41,784 bases of DNA from Aliiruegeria lutimaris (GTDB lineage Bacteria > Pseudomonadota > Alphaproteobacteria > Rhodobacterales > Rhodobacteraceae). Shown here piece after piece: positions 35,938-41,784 of the stretch (the first letter of the stretch is position 1; the number at the start of each line of letters is the position of its first letter). The DNA lies in assembly GCF_900099935.1 (NCBI RefSeq), contig NZ_FNEK01000042.1, positions 1-41,784 on the forward strand. The letters run 5' to 3'. A model generated the notes under the pieces. The model was not told where the DNA came from. It made no database searches and saw only the letters and a list, made by a program, of their open reading frames with translations. A program made the position numbers and the translations under genes.

Positions 35938-35974
35938 CCAAAGGAAAAGCCGGCCGCGACGAACGCGGCCGGCT
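35938..35974 (-). terminator. Terminator of the beta-hydroxyacid dehydrogenase gene
   Basis: A perfect 11 bp stem, AGCCGGCCGCG (35948-35958) with CGCGGCCGGCT (35964-35974) and loop ACGAA, is followed on the minus strand by TTTTCCTTT. It lies 34 bp beyond the stop of the minus-strand dehydrogenase gene. Confidence 0.8.
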
Positions 35975-36008
35975 CCGGGTCTGTTCGCCTGAAGCAGCGA
36001 GACCCGGG

Positions 36009-36908
36009 TTACTCCTCCCGGTCGAGACCGTTCGTTGCGGCGATGAAATCGGCGAGCATCGGGACGAAACGCTCCCCCTGCCCCGCGGACTCCATCGCGC
36101 CGAAATTGTTGCGGATGGCCGATTGCACCGGGTTCACCGCGCCCACGCTCGTGGCCAGGTTCGACAGGTAGCGCATGTCCTTGTGGGCGTTGGTGATGCT
36201 GAAACGGTGGGCGTTCTCGTCATGCTCCAGCGTCCATTTCATGAAGGTGTCGTAGAAGCTGTTATGCATTCGCGAGGAGCCGATCAACTTATGGAACTGC
36301 TCGACGCTGAGGCCGGACTTCCGGGCGAGCGCCATGGCTTCCGCCAGCAGCGCAGCATTGCCCATGGCGACGAAATTGTTGATCAGCTTCATCTTGTGGC
36401 CAAGGCCGACGGCGCCGAGATGGGCGATATTGGTGGCCCAGCATTTCAGAACCGGCTCGATCCGGGCAAAGGCCTCGTCATCGGCACCGACCATGGTTGA
36501 CAGTGTGCCCTGCGCGGCGTTGGCCGGTGTTCCGCCAAGCGGGGCATCGGCCATGGCGATTCCCCTGGTAGCGAGCATTTCCGCCATTTGCACGGTCGAC
36601 ACCGGATCGGCCGTGGAGCAATCCACGACAATACTGCCCGCCTTGGCCTTGGCCGCGATCCCGCCCTCGCCCGCGATTACCGCTTCGACCTGTGGGGAGC
36701 CGGAGACGCAGATATGGATGATGTCGCATTGCGCGGCCAGCTCGGCGATGGAAGCAGCCTCCGTTGCCCCGTTCGCCAGCAGGTCCTCGACGGGGCCGCG
36801 GTTGCGATGGGCCACGACCACCAGGGGATAGCCGCCTTTCAGGATGTTCAGCCCCATGCCGTGCCCCATCAGGCCAACACCGATGAAACCGATTGTGGGT
36901 TTGGTCAT
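36009..36908 (-). CDS. NAD(P)-dependent beta-hydroxyacid dehydrogenase, GarR/3-HIBADH type
   Basis: This 299-residue enzyme has an N-terminal Rossmann motif GFIGVGLMGHGM (7-18), the substrate-binding motif APLGGTPANAAQGTL (near the usual GGxxGAxxGTL) and the catalytic Lys in GLGHKMKLINN (K174). Family members reduce or oxidise beta-hydroxyacids: 3-hydroxyisobutyrate, tartronate semialdehyde or 6-phosphogluconate-like substrates. A tartronate-semialdehyde reductase role would fit the glycolate genes elsewhere in the window, but that is inference. It starts within a 4 bp ATGA overlap with a 47-codon ORF upstream, implying coupled translation. A terminator follows at 35948. Confidence 0.9.
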   Translation of the reverse strand: MTKPTIGFIGVGLMGHGMGLNILKGGYPLVVVAHRNRGPVEDLLANGATEAASIAELAAQCDIIHICVSGSPQVEAVIAGEGGIAAKAKAGSIVVDCSTADPVSTVQMAEMLATRGIAMADAPLGGTPANAAQGTLSTMVGADDEAFARIEPVLKCWATNIAHLGAVGLGHKMKLINNFVAMGNAALLAEAMALARKSGLSVEQFHKLIGSSRMHNSFYDTFMKWTLEHDENAHRFSITNAHKDMRYLSNLATSVGAVNPVQSAIRNNFGAMESAGQGERFVPMLADFIAATNGLDREE

Positions 36909-37048
36909 TCTTCCTCCTCGGCGACATATCTGCGCCAGTCACGTTCCGTTTCGAAACCCCGCGCCAACCGGGACTTGCGGTTGGACAGCAGCGGTTCGTT
37001 CTCCCCCGAATCCTCTGTCACGGGCAGTGCCGCGAGAAAGACAAGCAT
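36905..37048 (-). CDS. Small ORF (47 aa) translationally coupled to the dehydrogenase
   Basis: ATG at 37048 to TGA at 36905 gives MLVFLAALPVTEDSGENEPL, then LSNRKSRLARGFETERDWRR and YVAEEEE. The stop overlaps the dehydrogenase ATG as ATGA, and its GAGGAGGAA tail provides that gene's ribosome site. The sequence is gene-like: mixed polar residues, GC-ending codons in about 70 percent, and an acidic end. The start has only a weak GAGA site. I recognise no family. It may be an unannotated small protein, a leader peptide tuning dehydrogenase translation, or the C-terminal remnant of a longer gene. Confidence 0.55.
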   Translation of the reverse strand: MLVFLAALPVTEDSGENEPLLSNRKSRLARGFETERDWRRYVAEEEE

Positions 37049-37365
37049 GAGGTTTTCTCATCTGGCAGATCGCGAACCGTCCGGTTCGACGCCGCGGAAA
37101 AGCCTTTCTTCTTCATATGCGCCAGCACGGGGAATTCAACATTTGTATCAGCATGATGCCACTCCTTGCGGCGCGATTCCCCATGCGCCGCCGGCCAGGC
37201 CAGAAATCAAGGGGCGCTACGATTGCGCACCTTTCGCCATGGGTCACAAAAGCATATCCTGCATCTATAATTCGCCTTCAATACAAGAGACTTGCCGCTA
37301 CGGGTTGCATTATATTCATCAATACGCATATGTTGTCGACCCGCCGACCGACCAGGAGTCCCGTC
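37049..37365. other. Promoter-bearing gap before the RND operon
   Basis: This stretch of 317 bp carries no recognisable gene on either strand. Its right half is AT-richer and holds a predicted plus-strand promoter (37243-37271). The left part should contain the promoter of the minus-strand small ORF and dehydrogenase. No TetR-type repressor gene lies next to the efflux genes. Confidence 0.5.
37243..37271 (+). promoter_or_regulatory. Predicted promoter of the RND efflux operon
   Basis: GTCACA (37243-37248, four of six to TTGACA) and a perfect TATAAT (37266-37271) are separated by 17 bp, about 95 bp upstream of the membrane fusion protein start. No terminator lies between. Confidence 0.5.
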
Positions 37366-38343
37366 ATGCTCAGATATTTTCTGCCTCTGATTGCCGCCCT
37401 GCTCCCCCTGGGAGCCATGGCCGAAGGAGCGCAACAGGTTCGATCCGTCGAGTTGACGGAATGGAAAGCCGTTTTCGGCCGGATCGAGGCGCGCGACCGT
37501 GTCCCGGCGCGCTCGCGGCTTGGTGGCACCCTGCTCGAGGTCGGCGTGGCCGAAGGCTCGAAAGTCGAAGAAGGCCAACAGATCGCGACAGTGCAGGACG
37601 AGAAACTCGCCCTTCAGCTTGGCGCCATCGACGCCACGCTGGATTCGCTGCGCTCACAGCTCGAAAACGCCATGGCGGAGCTGAAACGCGGTGAGAGCCT
37701 GCTGGAACGCGGCGTGACCACCGCCCAACGGCTGGACCAGCTACGCACCCAGGTCGACGTGATCCAGGGCCAGATCGGCTCCACCGAGGCCGAAAAGAAC
37801 GTTCTGCTGCAGCGCGAGGCCGAAGGTGCGGTGCTTGCGCCGATCTCCGGGACAGTCCTGAATGTTCCGGTCACTGAGGGCTCGGTCGTCCTTTCGGGCG
37901 AGCAGATCGCGGAAATCGGCGGCGGCGGTTTCTTCCTGCGGCTTGCGGTGCCCGAGCGCCATGCTGGCTTCCTTGAGGAAGGGGCCAAGATCCGAATTGG
38001 CGGCGAAGGCGCCGAAACCACCGGAACGCTGGCAAAGCTCTATCCGCTGATCGAGAATGGCCGCGTGATCGCCGATGTCGAGGTTGAAGGCATCGCCACC
38101 GATTTCGTCGATGCGCGCGTGCTCGTTCGCCTGCCGGTCGGCAAACAGGCCGCGCTGGTCGTGCCAGCCGAGGCGGTTGCAACCCGGATGGGGCTCGACT
38201 TCGTCACCATTGCCGGTGCCGACGGCGCCGCCGTGCAGCGCGCTGTCGTGATCGGCGCCGCGCAGGAATTGGACGGCGTGCCGGTGGTCGAAATCCTTTC
38301 CGGCGTCACGGAAGGTGAAGAACTGGTGATGGGCCATGAGTGA
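37366..38343 (+). CDS. RND efflux periplasmic adaptor (membrane fusion protein)
   Basis: This 325-residue adaptor has a signal peptide (MLRYFLPLIAALLPLGAMA, cleaved near residue 19) and no lipobox Cys. It then shows a lipoyl half (RSRLGGTLLEVGVAEGSKVEEGQ), an alpha hairpin (about 85-140, heptad-rich LDSLRSQLENAMAELKRGES), the second lipoyl half (GAVLAPISGTVLNVPVTEGS) and beta-barrel domains. It links the inner-membrane RND pump to an outer-membrane channel. The start at 37366 has AGGAG 7 bp upstream. The last 8 bp overlap the permease gene. No outer-membrane factor gene is present in the window. Confidence 0.93.
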   Translation: MLRYFLPLIAALLPLGAMAEGAQQVRSVELTEWKAVFGRIEARDRVPARSRLGGTLLEVGVAEGSKVEEGQQIATVQDEKLALQLGAIDATLDSLRSQLENAMAELKRGESLLERGVTTAQRLDQLRTQVDVIQGQIGSTEAEKNVLLQREAEGAVLAPISGTVLNVPVTEGSVVLSGEQIAEIGGGGFFLRLAVPERHAGFLEEGAKIRIGGEGAETTGTLAKLYPLIENGRVIADVEVEGIATDFVDARVLVRLPVGKQAALVVPAEAVATRMGLDFVTIAGADGAAVQRAVVIGAAQELDGVPVVEILSGVTEGEELVMGHE

Positions 38344-41300
38344 GCAGGAGTCCCAAAGCAAACTCGGGATCGCCGGAGGGCTGACCCGGGCCTTCATCCA
38401 GTCGGCGCTGACGCCACTGATGATCCTCGCCGCGCTCGCGATGGGCCTTGTGGCGCTCATCAGCCTGCCGCGCGAGGAAGAACCGCAGATCTCGGTGCCG
38501 ATGGTGGATATCCATATCCAGGCGCCGGGGCTGAAGGCCGAAGACGCGGCCAAGCTGGTGACCGAGCCGATGGAAACCATCGTGCAGGGCATCAACGAGG
38601 TCGAACATGTCTACTCCCGGACGAACGACGACTATGCGCTTGTCATGGCCCGATTTCTCGTCGGCACATCGGCCGATACCGCGATCCTGCGCGTGCATGA
38701 CAAGGTCCGCGCCAACCTGGACCGCATCCCGGTCGGCATCGACGAGCCGCTGATCGTCGGGCGTGGCATCGACGACGTGGCCATTGTCTCGCTGACCCTC
38801 TCGCCCAAGCCAGAGGCCGGCGAGATGACCGCAAATGACCTCACCCGCATTGCTCGCGAATTGCAGGTGGAACTGGCCAAGATCTCCGACGTGGGCCTGA
38901 CATACCTCGTGGGCGAGTCCCCCGAGGCGATCCGCATCGCACCCGATCCGGAGCGGCTGGCCCTTTATGGCGTGACGCTGCAACAGCTTGCCGGCAAGGT
39001 CGAAGGCGCCAACCGGGCCTTCAGCACCGGCTATGTCCGCGATGGCGGCGAGCAGATTTCGCTCGTGGCCGGACAGACGCTCAAGGCGCCGGCGGATGTG
39101 GCCAACCTCCTGCTGACAACACGCGACAACCGCCCCGTCTATGTCCGCGACGTGGCCGATGTGAGCTTCGTGCCCGACACCTCGGACAAGATCGTCGCCA
39201 ATGTCGTCCGCGCCGAGGATGGCGAGATCATCCGCTCGCCCGCCGTGACGCTGGCCATCGCCAAGCGCGCCGGCTCGAACGCCGTCGTGGTGGCAGAGCA
39301 GATCCTGCACAAGGTGCACAGCCTCGAGCACGACCTGATCCCGGACACCGTGTCGATCGAGATCACCCGCGACTACGGCGAGACGGCCAATGAAAAGGCC
39401 AATGAGCTTCTGTTCCACCTCGGGCTGGCAACGGTTTCCATCGTGGCGCTGGTGCTCTTCACCATCGGCTGGCGCGAGAGCATCGTGGTGGCGGTGGTCA
39501 TCCCGGTGACGATCCTGCTGACGCTCTTTGCCGCCTGGGTGATGGGCTACACGCTCAACCGGGTGTCGCTCTTCGCGCTGATCTTCTCCATCGGTATCCT
39601 GGTGGATGACGCCATCGTGGTGATCGAGAATATCGCGCGTCACTGGGCGATGCCGGACAAGGAGAACCGGGTCAATAAGGCCATTCGGGCCGTGGCCGAG
39701 GTCGGCAACCCGACCATCGTCGCCACACTCACCGTGGTTGCCGCGTTGTTGCCCATGCTCTTCGTTTCCGGGCTAATGGGGCCCTATATGAGCCCGATCC
39801 CGGCCAATGCCTCCGCGGCGATGATCTTTTCCTTCTTCGTGGCGGTGATCATAACGCCCTGGCTGATGGTCAAGATCGCGGGGCGCGCGCCGCTCCATGA
39901 CCACGGGGGCGAAGGCCACCACGGCGGCACCCTCGGGCGGATCTATGCCTCCGTGGCGCGTCCGCTGCTCAAGACCAAGTTCGGCAGCCTGCTCTTCCTG
40001 CTGGTTGCCGCGGCGATCTCCTTCGGTTCGCTCGGCGCGCTCTATACGCGTGACGTGACCGTGAAGCTGCTTCCCTTCGACAACAAGTCGGAACTGTCGG
40101 TGGTGATCGACCTGCCAGAGGGCGCCTCGATCGAGGCGACCGATGCCGTGGCACAGGCCGTCGCGCGCGAGGTACTGCAACTGGAGGAGGTCCTTTCGGT
40201 CCAGACCCATGCGGGCGATGCCGCGCCCTTCAACTTCAACGGCCTCGTGCGGCATTACTACCTGCGCGCGCAGCCGAATTTGGGCGATGTGCAGATCAAT
40301 CTCGATCACAAGGCGCACCGGGAACGGACCAGCCACGAGATCGCGCTGGAAATCCGCGAGCGGATCGCCGAGTTGGACGTTCCCGCTGGCACCAGCCTGA
40401 AGACGGTCGAACCGCCCCCGGGCCCGCCGGTCATGGCGACGCTTCTGGCCGAGGTTTATGGCCCGGATGCCGAGGCGCGCCGGGAAGCGGCGACGAAGAT
40501 CCGGGAGGCATTCCAATCCGTTCCCTTCATCGTCGACGTGGATGACAGTTTCGGCGAGCAGCCGCGCCGCTTGCGCGCGACCATTTCGACCGACCAGCTG
40601 GAATTCTTCGGCGTCGAGGAGTCGGATGTCTTCACGACATTGTCCCTGCTCAACCACGGCGCCACGGTCGGCTATTCCCATCGCGGCGAGGGCCGCTATC
40701 CGATCCCGATCAACGTCGAGCGGGACAAGGCCGACCGCGTGGTGGACGAGCGCTTCCTCTCCACCCCGATCCCGGCCAATGTGCTGCCCGGCGCGCGGGG
40801 CGTGGTCGAGCTGGGTGACGTGGTGGAAGTCGCTGAGGAGCACGCCTCCTTCCCGATCTTCCGGCATAACGGGCGCACCGCCGAGATGGTCACCGCCGAG
40901 CTGGCGGGGAATTTCGAGGCCCCGCTCTACGGCATGCTGGCCGTTGGCGAGGCGCTGGACGCGATGGACTGGGAGGACGGGCAGAAGCCCGAGATCCGCC
41001 TGAACGGCCAGCCCGAGGATGAAAGCACCATCACCCTGCTCTGGGACGGCGAATGGGAGGTGACCTGGGTCACTTTCCGCGACATGGGCGCGGCCTTCGC
41101 GGTGGCGCTGCTGGGCATCTACATCCTCGTCGTGGCGCAGTTCGGATCGTTCAAGCTGCCGCTCGTGATCCTGACGCCGATCCCGCTGACGTTCGTCGGC
41201 ATCATCGCCGGGCACTGGCTGTTCCACGCGCCCTTCTCGGCACCCTCGATGATCGGTTTCATCGCGCTGGCGGGGATCATCGTGCGCAACTCGATCCTGC

Positions 41301-41542
41301 TGGTGGATTTCATTCGCCACGCGGACCCGACGAAGGACAAGGTCGAGACCCTGATCGAGGCCGGCGCCATCCGCTTCAAGCCGATCCTGCTGACCGCGGT
41401 CGCGGCCATGATCGGCGCGGCGGTGATCCTAGCCGACCCGATCTTCCAGGGGCTGGCGCTGTCGCTGCTGTTCGGCCTGCTCAGCTCGACGCTGTTGACG
41501 GTGCTGGTTATCCCGGCGATCTACCGGGTGTTCCGGACATAA
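38336..41542 (+). CDS. RND efflux transporter permease, AcrB/MdtB-like
   Basis: This 1068-residue pump has the full RND layout: TM1 at about 25-45, a large periplasmic loop, TM2-6, a second periplasmic loop and TM8-12. The proton relay Asp pair is visible in FSIGILVDDAIVVIENIARH (D424, D425). The TM10 Lys of AcrB is Arg here (IIVRNSILLVDF, R984). Between TM6 and TM7 a His-rich cytoplasmic stretch HDHGGEGHH (521-529) is present. It probably exports drugs, lipids or metals, but the substrate cannot be read. It is coupled to the adaptor by an 8 bp overlap and followed by a strong terminator. Confidence 0.95.
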   Translation: MSEQESQSKLGIAGGLTRAFIQSALTPLMILAALAMGLVALISLPREEEPQISVPMVDIHIQAPGLKAEDAAKLVTEPMETIVQGINEVEHVYSRTNDDYALVMARFLVGTSADTAILRVHDKVRANLDRIPVGIDEPLIVGRGIDDVAIVSLTLSPKPEAGEMTANDLTRIARELQVELAKISDVGLTYLVGESPEAIRIAPDPERLALYGVTLQQLAGKVEGANRAFSTGYVRDGGEQISLVAGQTLKAPADVANLLLTTRDNRPVYVRDVADVSFVPDTSDKIVANVVRAEDGEIIRSPAVTLAIAKRAGSNAVVVAEQILHKVHSLEHDLIPDTVSIEITRDYGETANEKANELLFHLGLATVSIVALVLFTIGWRESIVVAVVIPVTILLTLFAAWVMGYTLNRVSLFALIFSIGILVDDAIVVIENIARHWAMPDKENRVNKAIRAVAEVGNPTIVATLTVVAALLPMLFVSGLMGPYMSPIPANASAAMIFSFFVAVIITPWLMVKIAGRAPLHDHGGEGHHGGTLGRIYASVARPLLKTKFGSLLFLLVAAAISFGSLGALYTRDVTVKLLPFDNKSELSVVIDLPEGASIEATDAVAQAVAREVLQLEEVLSVQTHAGDAAPFNFNGLVRHYYLRAQPNLGDVQINLDHKAHRERTSHEIALEIRERIAELDVPAGTSLKTVEPPPGPPVMATLLAEVYGPDAEARREAATKIREAFQSVPFIVDVDDSFGEQPRRLRATISTDQLEFFGVEESDVFTTLSLLNHGATVGYSHRGEGRYPIPINVERDKADRVVDERFLSTPIPANVLPGARGVVELGDVVEVAEEHASFPIFRHNGRTAEMVTAELAGNFEAPLYGMLAVGEALDAMDWEDGQKPEIRLNGQPEDESTITLLWDGEWEVTWVTFRDMGAAFAVALLGIYILVVAQFGSFKLPLVILTPIPLTFVGIIAGHWLFHAPFSAPSMIGFIALAGIIVRNSILLVDFIRHADPTKDKVETLIEAGAIRFKPILLTAVAAMIGAAVILADPIFQGLALSLLFGLLSSTLLTVLVIPAIYRVFRT

Positions 41543-41563
41543 CGCCCGAAGACATGGAACAAG

Positions 41564-41600
41564 AAGAGCGCCGGAAACATTCCCGGCGCTCTTTCTTTTT
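41564..41600 (+). terminator. Terminator of the RND efflux operon
   Basis: AAGAGCGCCGG (41564-41574) pairs perfectly over 11 bp with CCGGCGCTCTT (41583-41593), with an 8-base loop, followed by TCTTTTT. It lies 22 bp after the permease stop. Confidence 0.88.
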
Positions 41601-41639
41601 GGGTCTGGCCGTTCAGCGCGGGTGCCAGCGAAACGCGAA

Positions 41640-41784
41640 GGTAGAGGTGGCTCGGTTTGTCTGAACAGGTTGAAGCCGTTTTCTAAGTGGATCTTCCGCT
41701 CAGTTATGCCGCGACCGGGACTGGCCGTGGCGGGTTGAGATATGCCTGATCGGGCGTTTGCCCGTCCAGCGATGAATGCGGTCT
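41640..41784 (-). mobile_element. 3' end of an IS3-family insertion sequence (partial)
   Basis: The right edge runs into an IS3-type element, seen from its transposase 3' end (41704-41784) and non-coding flank. The outer boundary is uncertain: it lies between the efflux terminator (41600) and the coding end, possibly near 41640-41665. No inverted repeat can be confirmed with one end only. Confidence 0.65.
41704..41784 (-). CDS. IS3-family transposase OrfB, C-terminal fragment
   Basis: Reading the minus strand from the window edge gives 26 residues: RPHSSLDGQTPDQAYLNPPR, then PVPVAA and a TAA at 41704-41706. RPHSSLDG-TPDQAY is the conserved C-terminal end of the rve-domain IS3 transposase (OrfB), in which the catalytic Glu lies upstream, outside this window. 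The N-terminal part is missing only because the window ends. It is far too short to judge whether the element is intact. Confidence 0.85.
   Translation of the reverse strand, partial: RPHSSLDGQTPDQAYLNPPRPVPVAA

Noticed and set aside
38306-39643. 445-codon minus-strand frame opposite the RND permease
   Set aside because: It is the antisense of a clear pump gene, His/Asp-rich and without family sequence.

Overview
The window looks like a chromosomal segment of a Rhodobacteraceae (Roseobacter-group) alphaproteobacterium. The grounds are high GC with strong GC-ending codons, a VPLPA-type C-terminal sorting signal, a groESL operon behind a CIRCE element, roseobacter-style hairpin repeats between genes (GGATAyTTG motif), and protein families typical of that group (DUF1285, DUF599, MoxR-DUF58-DUF4159, H-type lectin). 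No rRNA, tRNA, CRISPR array or phage genes were recognised.

Layout. Positions 1-345 hold the 3' end of an IS1182-type insertion sequence. Its edge runs into the 3' end of a membrane GGDEF gene that is also frameshifted at a G8 tract (335-1256, minus). groEL and groES follow (minus, 1386-3377), with a CIRCE operator and promoter. After a 500 bp gap with no clear gene come a small ORF with a terminator and an exported GDPD-like protein without its acidic metal ligands. From 5.5 to 17.5 kb on the plus strand lie mainly housekeeping and metabolic genes: Mn-type pyrophosphatase, aldehyde dehydrogenase, HAD-IIA phosphatase, MaoC hydratase, ribF, a YcgN-type Cys-cluster protein, threonine aldolase, a methyltransferase, a GT-C-like membrane protein and PRPP synthetase. 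A minus-strand pair (HCCA isomerase and alpha/beta hydrolase) interrupts this run.

From 17.6 to 26.6 kb is a hydroxy-acid and sugar-acid oxidation region: an H-type lectin, an FMN alpha-hydroxy-acid oxidase, an IlvD/Edd sugar-acid dehydratase, a divergent FadR-type GntR regulator, and the three-subunit glycolate oxidase glcD-glcE-glcF. Several inverted repeats in the intergenic regions are candidate operators.

From 26.7 to 28.4 kb are a DUF599 membrane protein, a small exported protein and a VPLPA-CTERM C-type-lectin-like surface protein. From 28.5 to 35.9 kb is a tightly coupled MoxR-DUF58-(BatA-N/DUF4159)-(VWA/GATase-like) operon, with DUF1285 divergent from it. This is the most system-like but functionally undescribed block. 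It is followed by a beta-hydroxyacid dehydrogenase with a 47-codon ORF coupled upstream, an RND efflux pair (MFP and permease), a strong terminator, and the 3' end of an IS3-family transposase at the right edge.

Both edges therefore lie inside IS elements, as expected of a contig broken at repeats. Most of the window is ordinary. The better leads are the MoxR operon, the GDPD pseudoenzyme, the GGDEF gene, the small coupled ORF and the inverted repeats near the glycolate and sugar-acid genes.
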